DNA of 64,000 bases from Prostheceraeus crozeri. Taxonomy: Eukaryota; Platyhelminthes; Polycladida; Euryleptidae. Below are positions 44,574-56,081 of this stretch, in pieces. Position 1 is the first letter of the stretch. Every line of letters starts with the position of its first letter. The notes beneath the pieces are model-generated. The model was not told the DNA's origin. It was given only the letters and a program-made list of their open reading frames with translations, and did no database searches. Both the position numbers and the translations under genes were made by a program. Location: contig CAJQUW010003408.1 of NCBI GenBank assembly GCA_907163375.1, positions 124,001 to 188,000 on the forward strand, read 5' to 3'.

Positions 44574-45066
44574 TTTTGTTCGATTACAGACAGCAGATTA
44601 TGTTAGTAGATTTCAATCACTGAAAAGGAAAGATGAAAATCGTTTCATTTGCCTAGTCAACGTTTGGGAACAATCATTGAAGTGACATCTAATGAGTTAC
44701 ATCTCACTCTACTCCATATCATAAAGACTAACTGTCGAATGGCTGAAGTACTCTGACCTGGCGAGAGAAAGCGTCACGTTGAGTATGAAGTCGAACGCCC
44801 AACATGAGCAACGGCTCAGAGGTTTCGGTCTAACAAACGACGAACAACCCGTGCAACGCAATCCCTCTACGGCAGTACCCGCCGTCCCGAAGGAACGCTC
44901 GAGCAAAGGAGGTATTACATCGATGATATGTTTTATGAGCAGAAGTGAATCTCTTGATGGCAAGAGACTAATCAACTTGATAGCAACTCAAAACAACCTG
45001 ATAGCAGGAGCTCACCGACACTCACCTTGTGAAAGATAAATGTGAAGAGCAGAGCTGGTGCACTGC

Positions 45067-45074
45067 CTTTTATA
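45067..45074 (-). promoter_or_regulatory. TATA box of the polymerase gene, copy B
   Basis: TATAAAAG on the minus strand, followed about 45 bp downstream by a non-coding leader exon ending in CAAG with a GTGAGTGT donor near 45026. It lies about 500 bp before the polymerase ATG. Confidence 0.5.
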
Positions 45075-45234
45075 AGATTTTCCTAAGCAGTGAATGGATG
45101 AGACCTCTCGTCCAATCACAGACGAGCTAGAGTTCCCGGTGTGCACACGCACATTTGTAACGCGTTATTGAAATCGTGTTAGGCAAAAATTTTGTTTAGC
45201 AATAGACTCAACCATAACACCTGAAGTCAATACA

Positions 45235-45666
45235 TTGAAACATGATGATTGTACGATTCGTTTTCATCAAGAGAGCTTCGGAGGCTTAATACAAGATTAC
45301 ATCCTTGAGTTTCAAAGGGAGGAGACTGAATTGGAAGCATGTATAGACTACACACGAGAAATATTTACGGAACTGATATCTTATTTCAAAGACAGCCTCA
45401 TCAAGGCTCACTTAATTGCAAATATCAATTACATTCATTTTCCACATGGTGAAGAAGTGGAAAGCGTTGATTTTCAATTTCCTTCCTACGGACAAGAATA
45501 TGTTACTAATGCTTCTGAGTTTTATACACAACATCTGCAAAAAGTTATTTCTCGGATAGACAACTTTCATGGTTACGGCAATCATTTGCTTCTGAATAAA
45601 ATAAACCATATTGTCATTGCAATTAGTAAAGTGGGTTTCAATGATGTTAAATCAAAGACCAAATAA
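45235..45666 (+). CDS. member 3 of the FY-RHM family, copy B
   Basis: A 143-aa open ORF starting near TTG/ATG at 45241 (MMIVR in another frame, so the true start is uncertain). It matches the two other family members in RFHQESFGGLIQDYILEF, FPSYGQE and FYTQHLQKVISRIDNFHGYG. It is the most complete member at its N-terminus. It lies on the far side of the polymerase, suggesting that ancestral duplicates were placed at both ends of the element. Confidence 0.5.
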   Translation: MKHDDCTIRFHQESFGGLIQDYILEFQREETELEACIDYTREIFTELISYFKDSLIKAHLIANINYIHFPHGEEVESVDFQFPSYGQEYVTNASEFYTQHLQKVISRIDNFHGYGNHLLLNKINHIVIAISKVGFNDVKSKTK

Positions 45667-47579
45667 AGTATTTTATCATGACACTTGTGTTGTGCTAAAC
45701 TTTCTAGCGCTGTGGTGAACACTGTTTTCATATAACATTCTAAACTCTCATTGCAGTAGAAAACTGCTTTTAGTAAACCTGATGAAGCCAATCTAACAGT
45801 TATGGAGTTTGAATTTTCTAATAAGGGAACATTTGCCAACTGTCTCCAATAAAACTTTCTAACACTGTGAAAGTAAGTTACGAGACAATTAGTGCTGCTG
45901 TGAGTTCGGTCAGTCATACAACTTCAATGATTAAACTTTATTTTCACAAACGTGCGTTGCGGTAATGTTATTTGACTACACTAAGTTTGCAAACCATGAT
46001 ACACTTTCTGACTAGACTTATGAATACAACTTCAATGATCAAACTTTCTAACTATACATCAACCTGTGCTGCAGTAAAACTTTTGTACGACACTGACAAG
46101 AGCTTTTTCACTAGCGAAGAGAGAAGTCTGTGATGTGTTGCGTGTGGCACATGAATGTCCTCCCTTCATTCCTTCATCATTTCGTCTCCGTGATAGAGAC
46201 AAGAAGAACTGATGGTTCATTCTCGCATGGTTGGCCAACTGTTGGGAGACAAGTGCAATGGAGATTTTATGAGGTTACCTGTGGCAGATAGCTAAATGTC
46301 ACCCTGGCGGTCAGAGTACAACGTTGAGACGAAAGGCAACCACTTGCAAACATGACGCAGAGAGGTTTCACAAGGATTACCATTGCCAACGTCCCGTGCA
46401 GTACTCATCGCTACGGACTTCACCGATGTCTCGAAAGATACGCCTACGGGAAGTATCACACTGAAAATCTCCGTGACTTGCACCGTCCATGACTTGATCG
46501 CCAGACATGAAAACCGGTGGAGTTGGTAAGAGGTTGGCAGACTTGGATCAGCTTGATAGCAAGCCGTAGAGAGCTTGATTCACCAGCGTTTTGCAATGGA
46601 GATGTTTAGAGGCCACCCATGACAAGATAGCTAAGACTCAACCGATTGGCGTTCAAAGTGAACTTCTTGAGAACTGTGTCAAATGCCCAACATGAGACAT
46701 GAGTTGCCCCAGCGGTTTCGGTCTAAACTATGACACACTCCCTTGCCACACTTATCACTACGGCATCGCCCGCCGTCCCGAAGGAACACCCTCTCAGAGG
46801 AATATTACAGCAAAACTCTCCGTGTCTTGCTCGCTTTCAGTGAAAAGCTGCTTATACGATGAGAAGACTGGCTCAGACATCATTAAAATCATCTAGTTGA
46901 CTTCAGCAGGGTCGAAAACCCCAGAAAACCTCCAAAACTAGTGAATTTAAATTTTTAACTTTTAGCACTACTTATGAAATTTTATAAGTAGTTTATCACT
47001 TAGGGCAGGTCAATAGCGACCGAACCTTTTTTGAATCAAGTCAAACGGACTTGTAGAAGCAAAGTTACAAGCCTTTAAAGTTTTGGAGTCTTTTATGGCC
47101 TGGAGACGAAGGCCATCTCCTGGCGAACCTCTAAGTCTGACGCCTTAGCTGACTTCAGCAATGAAATTTTCTAAGTCGGTTTCTTGCAGAAACCCGGTTT
47201 TTCAGATTTCCAATGCTATCATCGGAGCTCCGGAGTTCACCTACCCCAACCCAGTCGGGAGGAGAATTGATTTCCACAAGCAGAGTTTCCACTTATATAG
47301 TGTGTGGCGATCAGCTGATGACGTAATAGCCATCATCAAAACACTAAAAACCCGTCTATCTCCGGTTCTAGTGCTCCGATTGAGCTGGAAATACGCCATT
47401 TCCATGCACAATTTGACGCTGAATCCGAATCTGCCCTCCATTTTCCCATCCGATGCTTCGTTTTGGCTCTACAGCCTGCAGCCATCGCAAAAATTCCAAC
47501 AGTCGTTTTTCGGAAAAAATGATGAAAAATTTTTTTCTCTCCGATAGCTTTCAAATTTAGCATGCCGAAGCAGAATTTG
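45667..47579. other. spacer between family member 3 and the right terminal repeat
   Basis: 45670-46100 contains AT-rich words similar to the convergent-region repeats (aaactttctaac, cactgtgaaagt). Then come the 46.35 and 46.69 kb related segments. From about 47200, degenerate terminal-repeat-like units begin. No further gene. Confidence 0.45.
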
Positions 47580-49290
47580 ACGCTGATTCTAAATCCGTTC
47601 TCTGTTTTTCCGTCCGAGGCTTGCTTCACCCGCTAGAGAGATTTTCATAAACATTCTAACTCTTGTCGTTTTTCGCCAAGGTCCAAAATTTTCAATGACG
47701 TCTCACCTCTAAACGAAGGCAGATGCAAACAAGCCACGTTTTCCACTGAATTTGTCTCACTCCCAGCTTTCAAACGAGCCATTGCACGGCTTTCTACGAT
47801 ATCTCACACCAAAGTTGGAAGTTTGGCAGGAGAGGGGGAGTCAGAGCTTTTTCTCTCCGACTGAGTTGGGAAGAAGTTCCTAGGCCCAACTTTGACCAAA
47901 ACGTCCGAATTTGCACTCCATTTTCCAATCCGAGGTCTCCTTCTGCCCGAAAAACGACTTTTCTCATCCCAAAACCTCCAACACCTGCCTTTTCCAACTC
48001 TGACGGTTTCCTGCCATTTTCCTCCCTAAACGCAAGAAAATTAGTCCAAACTGAGCTTTCCACTGCATTTTTCTCACTCTTAGCTTTCAAATGAGCTATT
48101 GCACGACTTTCTACGATGTCTACAACCAAAGTTGGAAGATCGTTGCCGAGGGGGGGGTCAGAGCTTTTTCTCTCCGATTGAGTTGTGAAGAAGTTCCTAG
48201 ACCCAACATTGACCAAACGTCCGAATTTGCACTCCATTTTCCCATCCGAGGTCTCCTTCTGCCCGAAAAACGACTTTTCTCATCCCAAAACCTCCAACAC
48301 CTGCCTTTTCCAACTCTAACGGTTTCCTGCCATTTTCCTCCCTAAACGCAAGAAAATTAGTCCAAACTGAGCTTTCCACTGCATTTTTCTCACTCTTAGC
48401 TTTCAAATGAGCTATTGCACGACTTTCTACGATGTCTACAACCAAAGTTGGAAGATCGTTGCCGAGGGGGGGGTCAGAGCTTTTTCTCTCCGATTGAGTT
48501 GGGAAGAAGTTCCTAGACCCAACATTGGGAAGAAGTTCCTAGACCCAACATTGACCAAACGTCCGAATTTGCACTCCATTTTCCAATCCGAGGTCTCCTT
48601 CTGCCCGAAAAACGACTTTTCTCATCCCAAAACCTCCAACACCTGCCTTTTCCAACTCTGACGTTTCCTGCCATTTTCCTCCCTAAACGCAAGAAAATTA
48701 GTCCAAACTGAGCTTTCCACTGCATTTTTCTCACTCTTAGCTTTCAAATGAGCTATTGCACGACTTTCTACGATGTCTACAACCAAAGTTGGAAGATCGT
48801 TGCCGAGGGGGGGGGGTCAGAGCTTTTTCTCTCCGATTGAGTTGGGAAGAAGTTCCTAGACCCAACATTGACCAAAACGTCCGAATTTGCACTCCATTTT
48901 CCCATCCGAGGTCTCCTTCTTCCCGAAAAACGACTTTTCTCATCCCAAAACCTCCAACACCTGCCTTTTCCAACTCTAACGGTTTCCTGCCATTTTCCTC
49001 CCTAAACCCAAGAAAATTAGTCCAAACTGAGCTTTCCACTGCATTTTTCTCACTCTTAGCTTTCAAATGAGCTATTGCACGACTTTCTACGATGTCTACA
49101 ACCAAAGTTGGAAGATCGTTGCCGAGGGGGGGGTCAGACCCGTTTCCTCCTCTCGGACCCATTCCTCCCAACACATCCTTGGCGCTCTCCCTCACCTTCC
49201 TGCCAGAGGGGGGGCTGAGTCAGCATGATGACTCATCGATGACTCATCACTGAACCGCACTGTCCTTGATTTTGCCATGGGGTTACTACT
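47580..49290 (-). repeat. right terminal inverted repeat of copy B, with tandem units
   Basis: This is the inverted match of 31041-33294 with fewer units (unit boundaries near 47795, 48112, 48428, 48772 and 49089). It ends GGTTACTACT at 49290. The inner boundary is where similarity to the left arm fades, near 47580; more degenerate unit-like sequence continues inward to about 47200. Confidence 0.82.
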
Positions 49291-49296
49291 TCCACA
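49291..49296. repeat. 6-bp target duplication of copy B, right (TCCACA)
   Basis: Identical to 31035-31040. Confidence 0.85.
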
Positions 49297-49310
49297 TGCC
49301 TAATGAAAAA

Positions 49311-50130
49311 TTATCTAGGAATTTGTTCATCACATCAGTTTTCAAAAACTCCTCTCGGATCAGGGTAAAATTTTAATAAAAAAATTCACTGAGAGGTAAA
49401 CTGATGCTTTCATGATCAGGATTTTGTTCACACCAAAAAAACACGGATTCTTTTTTCCAAGAGCCATTCGAGAATTTGATCAACTCACTTGGAGTCCCTC
49501 ACAGTACTACAATACTCGCTACGAGCATAAACATAAAAGAAATCAACAACATTGTCATTTTTTCACTTATTGATACTTCCCGACGCCAAACAACACCTTG
49601 TTCACACCAAACAACCACGAATTCCCATTATAAGAATTACTCCAGAATTGTTCACTACATTCGGACTCCCTCACAGCGCTGCAAGCCCTACAGTGCTGAA
49701 TGAACACCATTTGCCTTCTTAGTAAAACTTGTTCTCCATTAAGTCATGAAAGTGATGACATTCCTGATTCTTACTCTTAATTTGCAACAGATTACATCGC
49801 CTTCAGGTGTGTTCTGGGATATGCTGTACCGCAAAATCGAATAACCGTTGAAATATATGATATACCATAGTTGTTTGGTGTGAACTCGGTGTTGTTCGTA
49901 ATCAGGAAGTGTCAGTAAGTGAAAAATGACAAGGTGAACAAGTTTTGGAATTGTTCTTAGAATAGGAATGCGTGGTTGTTTGGTGTGAACAAAATCGTAA
50001 ATATGATCAGGAAAGCATCAGTTAATCTCTCCGTGCATTTTTTGATTAAATTTTAAAATTTTACTCAGCCGAGAGGAACTTTTGAAAAATGATGTGATGA
50101 ACAAATTATTTCTAAAATTCCACTGCCATA
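49311..50130. repeat. foldback element with arms of about 270-310 bp
   Basis: The left arm 49311-49620 (aatttgttcatcacatcagt, ctgatgctttcatgatcagg, gttcacaccaaa) is matched in reverse complement by about 49862-50130. The spacer is about 240 bp. It resembles a MITE or foldback transposon. The left flank of copy B (30990-31034) contains a short piece similar to its tip, so copy B may have landed in or beside it. Confidence 0.6.
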
Positions 50131-51934
50131 TCTAGTGCTAACTTCAGTGACTTTTATTTTCACATTTTTGTGTCAACGTGAGGCATGATGGGAAGGTATT
50201 AAAAAAATGAAGTTTTCAAAGATGGAGTGTCAAGAAAGCCTGATATTGGGTCTATTGTTTCTTCACTTCCATTGCATTTCGAAAATATTTTGATGTACTT
50301 GTGTAGGGAAGCAACTCGCACTCAATGTAGAGATGCGTCGTGACTTACACACGCACATGTACATTGTACATTGCTCGCACTTTTTTATTTAGTCAACCCC
50401 CCTCCGTGCCGAAAAGCTGGATCCGCCTCTGACTAAGAAGCGAGTCAATCTTTGACAACATATATTTCCTGTCATTTTTAGTGTTATTGAAGTTTCTTTT
50501 AGCTAGGAAACAAGTTTGCTTCGAACAAAATTTCTCTAGCTAAAAAGTTAAGGAGATGAAGAAAAGAAGAAAGTCCGAAAACATGACCAAGCAAGACGAA
50601 GCAAGAAAAATGTGCGTGTCGATACATAGGCCTATTCTAATTCCTGATTCTTGTTATATTGAGTAATTGTTTTTGGAGCTGAAACAGGAGAGCCGTGGTA
50701 ACATGGCCATCAGAAGAAAATTGCATCGGCTCAGTGTTGTAGCAGGATTTAGTGTGTTTTCACCTGAATTATGTTAGTCATCCTGTGTCCTAGCTCTAAT
50801 TGGTCGAATTCCTTTTCAAATACCTTCATGAGATCGAATAAGTTGCGAATGTCATCTCGGTCAATCACTTGTCTCTCGGTCGTCAATCTGGATGCTTTCA
50901 CAGGGAAATGACTTCCAGCCTGCATAGCAGTCGGCTAATTGCTCGCATTTCCTATTTTCGGGTAAATTCGAAGTTGAGTGGGTGTTCCCGTATAGCCGGC
51001 GATGGATTATTATTATGTCCAAGATCAATTTGGTATCGAGATGAAAGCGGCAATGAAATACATGTGAGAGAGGCGGCGGAACCTGGAGATTACGGGTATC
51101 TAGAAGAAGTCATCTCATGACATATCCTGGAATCTTGTGAAACATAGCATAGGCCTATTGTCCTGAAATCTATCATTTCACTTCCCTTCCTTAAAATAGG
51201 CCCTACTATGTAATCTTCTCCAGACATGATTTTTCGGGTCAAAGTATGTGGCTCACTAGTTCCGAAAAAATTGCGATAAGTTCGCTGAGATTTTAATCGT
51301 TACTTCGAAAAATTCAGTGTGTATAACTCGGGAAAAATCAGGGAATTTTAAAATTGGGAGCAGTAAAGATTAAATATATCTATGACTGATGACAAAACAA
51401 ACAAATTTGCCTACTGTACAACAAGAAAAAGTGGAAATTCCATGTCTTTGATATAAACATCACTTTTTATATCCTTTGAAGATTTGATCAATAAGTGCAA
51501 ATTCGCAAGAAATGTATGGTCATTGGTCAAGCAAGTATAATTTTAATTTTGAAACATTGTACGTCTGCTTCACTAATTTTCAGCAATTTGTATAGACAAG
51601 GAGGCCAGTTTTGCTTTCATGTGCTTTCTTAGTCTGCTGCTGCACTTTTCTCCGAAGCTGCGTCCAGATCCACTCTGATGGGTGGGGGAAGCTGCTTTGA
51701 AAATGTCCAGACGGAATGTGCACACTCAGCCGAGGAAATCTGGATCCTTGGCATTAGGACGGATGCTTCGTTTTCTCATCCGACCCACGCCGTTGATGTG
51801 AGCTTGATCAGATTGATCGGTCAATGGGCGAGTTGCCTCTGGAGATTATTCAGCAGGTTCAGGACTCCCACGTCTTGAGCGTTCATATATAGTGCTTGGC
51901 TGATTAGGACTCAGATGACAGTCTGAAATCTGAA

Positions 51935-52246
51935 ATGCTACGAAACTCACGTAAATTCATCGCGGATAAATGGATTTTCATTGTTCACAGAAGGTATTGG
52001 ACTGAAGACAGAGTGATGACAAGATACCTGAATTCTAGATTTCTTGGTCATGCTCATACATCTGAGTTGCACAAAGCTCTTGAAGGATTGTTCGATGGCC
52101 TGGACAATTCTAAACTCCTGCAGGTGGTAGTGGATGGTCCAAATGTCAATATCGCAACTTTACATGAGGCATCTACCTGTCACCGCTACCTAGCACCCGC
52201 ACATATGCTTCTTTTACCAACCTTTTCAATTCGCATTTACATGTAG
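51935..52246 (+). pseudogene. fragment of an uncharacterised repeat-associated protein
   Basis: A 103-aa segment with TRYLNSRFLGHAHTSEL and LLQVVVDGPNVNIATL. I recall similar RY-x-T/S-x-FxGH and S-x-DGPNVN motifs in multi-copy uncharacterised proteins of marine invertebrates and fish, but cannot name the family. Flanking sequence shows no continuation, so it is a fragment. Confidence 0.35.
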
Positions 52247-52804
52247 ATTAGTCTACATAGATAAGTCTACGTTACATAACAACCAAAATATTTATCACCT
52301 AAAAAGTCAAATCCTACCTGCCTAACGCTTTATTGCATTTCTAAATTCTGCAGATATTCCTTCTTCCTCTGTGATTTCATATATATCGCATATAACAGTA
52401 TGGCAGTATATTTGGCATCAGGAGTTCGATTCTCCGCTCAAAGTGTTAAAGTGAGCCTGGGGGATGCTAATGCTGACCGTGCTAATATGTGCTTTTCATT
52501 GCTAGTGTGTTCAAAGTAGTGAGATAATCCAACACACTCGAAACTAAAGAAACATCTCATTGTGGAAATGCTTTTCTGTGGTTTTATCGATGTAGAAAGT
52601 GTTTGGGACTATCAGCTTCATCACATCATTCATCGGAAAATTTAGTTGAATTTTGATTCAAGTGGAGAACATCTTATAGCAGGATTTGGTAAGTGATGAA
52701 CATTTATATCATGCGTATAAATAAAAAATACATGCAATGAAGGCTGAACTATGTTGCGTGACAGAAAACACTTATCTAATCAATGACCTTTGTTAAATAT
52801 TTAA

Positions 52805-55530
52805 CCCATTAGGCGCCAATGTTCCACTTGTGGAACATTGCTAGATTTTGGAAATATGTCTTATTGAATGTGGGACATATGATATTTTACAGTAAATAAT
52901 TACAATGTGTGGCAACCTTGGTGTGTTTTGGTGTGATCTGACTCATTAAAATATCATATCTTTAGATTTTATGCGTACAATTCAATCAAAAAAGATTAAT
53001 TATGCTTTTCAATGTTCAATTTGGTTACAGCGATTTTTCAGCAGCTCTAATTAAGCAAAAGCAATTGATTGGTTCTCAGATTTAAGCTACTTATCATATG
53101 TATACCTCTTCATATAGGTATGCTGTATACAAAAATATTTCATTCCTATTATATTTTTCGAAATATAGTGACAAATTCAAAATGTTCCACTTGTGTAACA
53201 TTGGCGCCTTGGGCCTATACAAATTAGATCGCTGACAAAATATTTCTGAAGGATTTATAATGAAATATCTTGGTCTGCCTGTCAATCTGATATGAATAGT
53301 GATGTATGCTAGTTTGATAATCAGAATTAAAGTTTACCATTTTAAATATTTTGTTTAAATTCAAAATATTGAAAAGCAGTGAAAGTTTTGTTTTGATCTG
53401 AATAAGAACGTCCTGTGACAAATATTTTGCTGCTCTACATGGTAAATGTAAGATGTCCGTGCAACCTTCCTTCTAACTAATGCTGCCAGAGTTGATATAT
53501 AGACAGTCTTGTGATTTCATTCTGCTTTATTCTATCTATAAGCTTATGTAAATAAAATATTGTGAGGTACTTGGCGGCATAGAACTTACCAAATTTATGC
53601 CCCTGCGATAAAGGTTTGACCTAATCTTTAGTTAAAACAATTATTAAAAAGAAATATGTCAATTATAACTTAAGAGTACATGTATATACATAGTCTAAGA
53701 ACTTAGTTTCAGTCAAAAAGGCAGATGAAACTATGCAAAAGTAGTAAAGCTGGAAAACATACACAGGTTCGAACCTGCTTCATCCAACTGCATCGCCGCG
53801 TTTTAGCTCCCACGACTATTGTAGCTCACAGGGTTTCTGTTCGCCTTTGAATTGTACACTGGCAAATCAAATTTTCTATCCCAGGTTCTCCCCTTGTTGA
53901 ACAAGTGACCGAACGACTCACACAGGGCATTGATTGTAAAGCAAAACATGTTCTTTACATGGATAATTTTTTTCCTCTACTAACATGTTTAGAGAACAAC
54001 TTCAAGTAAACCGTCTACGTTGTACTGGTACTGTCAGGCGCAGCAGAATAGAAAAATGCCCTCTGATATCAAAAGAGGCGATGGCAAAATCTCAGAGAGG
54101 ATTTCATAAAAGTTACAGTGGTTTACAGTCGTGGTCTGCCACTGGAACGACAATACCCCCGTTATAGCTATCAGTTCAAATGAGGGCGTTGGTTACTCCT
54201 ATCAGTCAGGCGACACGCTGGAGTCGAAGTGATAGGAAGAGAACTGCAATTCAACAACCAGTTATGATTGCCTCCTATACTTGTCACATGGGTGGAGTTG
54301 ACCTATTGGACAGGTTTTTTCGGATTGTCGGCCTCAGCTGCGATCAAAGAAATGGTGGTGGCTATTATTCGCAATTTCATCACTATGGGCATGGTGGCTG
54401 CTTGGAGGTTACAAAGACACATTCAAGTCAATAGGCCTACATCTCATCTGGATTTCCGAAGGTTAGATCTATATTTTGTATTATCTTATATTTTGAGATA
54501 AAACTTAAAGATTTTGTTGTGTTACAAAATAAATAAATAAATAAGACGTTTATTTCAAAAAACCGAATAGAAATCGTGGGGTCTCAAGACATGAATATGA
54601 ACATCAAATCAATTAATAAAATACTAAAACATAACATAGTAATTGTCACAAATAAATCAGAAAATATAAGGTCGTCAGAAAGTAGATGATATATACACAC
54701 TTTACAATGTAAATCTGTCATTCGATAATTTGGATATAGAGATGAAAAAGCTGTTACTGCTTATCGAAGTTGAACACAAATTGCTACAACTTAATACTAA
54801 TGCATATAGACTTTTTAAGTCATCTTGTGTTTAGTCAATTATGCTCTCATTTTATCAAAATATGCACGTGAAACATTCGTTTTCTTTCAGAGAAGTTGTG
54901 AGGTATCTTCTGAGTCTTCTGACTGTTCGAGAAATTTGACCTGGACTTTCACGAACACCTGCCCTCCCCACAAGACTTGGAAATGTTGGTCATCTTCCAA
55001 TACCAGCCGGTAAACAGGGCCGCTGTAAATTATGCATGAAAAATACGAAAATGAAAGTGTGACACATGCAACACTTTGTTGCATACAAGTTGCTTCGTCC
55101 AATACTATCTTTGAACTCTGAAAGATGTTACTGTTAACTAGTTTCGAAAAAAATACATTCGTGATTCTGTCTGTATTTTTCCTGTTTCGTTTACCAAAAT
55201 ACATCAAAATTCTTAATATACTGCTTTTGCATAAAAATTAAGATTAACGTATGAGCATAGAATATTATTTTAATGTATAAACAAATATGTCAAATATAAG
55301 CAATCTGTCAAGTATAAACAAATATACAACGGCTTATATTCTTCAAAAATTTTTAAAAAAATGTATAGTCTCAAGGCGCCAATGTTCCACATGTGGAACA
55401 TCATCAAAAACGATGAAATGAACATTCATTTTCGGTAAGGTCGTCATAAAGTATCAAAACGTGATTGAATAATATGGTTCCATTCAAATTTTTGACAATT
55501 ACTTTCAAAAATAATTCGGCGCCTAATGGG
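52805..55530 (+). mobile_element. piggyBac transposon (2.7 kb, inactive)
   Basis: Perfect 13-bp terminal inverted repeats CCCATTAGGCGCC / GGCGCCTAATGGG flanked by TTAA on both sides (52801-52804 and 55531-55534). Subterminal copies of GGCGCCAATGTTCCAC occur near the left end (52812-52836), again inverted at about 53183-53208, and near the right end (55375-55400). Transposase remnants are on the plus strand. Confidence 0.93.
53840..55120 (+). pseudogene. piggyBac transposase, decayed
   Basis: Recognisable pieces are HVLYMDNFF (about 53945, around a catalytic Asp), VRRSRIEKCPL (about 54030), a CHWNDNTPV segment (about 54138), RKRTAIQQPVMIASY and MGGVDLLDRFF (54230-54320), KKWWW-like sequence after a frameshift, and a C-terminal zinc-ribbon start GKQGRCKLCMKN (about 55010). 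Several frameshifts and stops, and the N-terminal third is not recognisable. It belongs to the DDE piggyBac family that cuts and pastes at TTAA. It cannot be active. Confidence 0.75.
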
Positions 55531-55534
55531 TTAA

Positions 55535-56081
55535 GTCGATCTTGATCTCAAACAGATTTCTACGTGTATATGCCTTTTCTTGCATGAACATATGATGATA
55601 CCGTTCATCCTTTTGCACAGGATCAACGTTTGTCTAAGTTTGGACATCGTAGAATTGCAAATTTTGCTGTCGTTTTGATATAAGTCGTAACTGCATGATG
55701 AAGCACCAAGATAAAATCGTAAACTGTTGAAATGATTCGATCAACGTCTGAAAGAAGCGGGATTTAAATCCTACAGATTGTGCGCATACCGCTCAAGCTT
55801 TTTGAATTTTAATGAATTTATGAAGACATTTTTTAGTCCTGGAGCTAGCGTGAGGATGAATGAACATATTTCAGGTCACACATCGGAGGATAGTCAGTTA
55901 TCAACGATGAGGATCGATCTTCCTTCTCGTGTCATTTTTTCGTCAAATTTTTGCATATAGTCATCGAAGACATTGCTGATCATCCACGATCTTCTGTTCT
56001 TTGATGAAAAAAATCCTCCGTTATTGCTCTTTTTTTGATTACGTGGAAAGAGTCGAATTTGGAGTTTTCGATACCAAACGG
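55535..56081. other. AT-rich spacer
   Basis: No gene or repeat supported between the piggyBac and the pogo-like fragment. Confidence 0.4.

Larger units (their letters stand above)
44790..46900 (+). repeat. three related short segments (44.79, 46.35 and 46.69 kb)
   Basis: Segments around 44790-44930, 46345-46480 and 46688-46830 share words such as cccaacatgag, ggtttcggtctaa and cgccgtcccgaaggaac. The best-kept shared peptide-like word is YG--RRPEGT. They look like diverged copies of a short gene or structured element. The first overlaps the leader of the polymerase gene on the other strand. No confident reading frame. Confidence 0.4.
31041..49290. mobile_element. Polinton-like element, copy B (18.25 kb, whole end to end)
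   Basis: The termini are exact inverted matches starting AGTAGTAACCCCATGGC and continuing for well over 1.5 kb, flanked by TCCACA on both sides. The starting AG, the length and the 6-bp duplication are Polinton features. Genes run rightward from 33.4 to 38.5 kb and the polymerase leftward from about 45.07 to 39.78 kb, with one more small gene rightward at 45.2 kb. I see a family B polymerase, TBP-like, DEDDh exonuclease-like and RING-like genes, but no integrase, capsid, packaging ATPase or protease. The ends look complete; the polymerase has about five breaks, so the copy is a fossil, though a fairly young one given how well the arms still match. Confidence 0.9.
49297..52800. other. spacer with a foldback repeat and one gene fragment
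   Basis: A large inverted repeat occupies about 49311-50130. A short fragment at 51935-52246 is listed separately. The ORFs at 50869-51120 and 51678-51878 have no recognisable motif. Nothing else supported. Confidence 0.4.
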
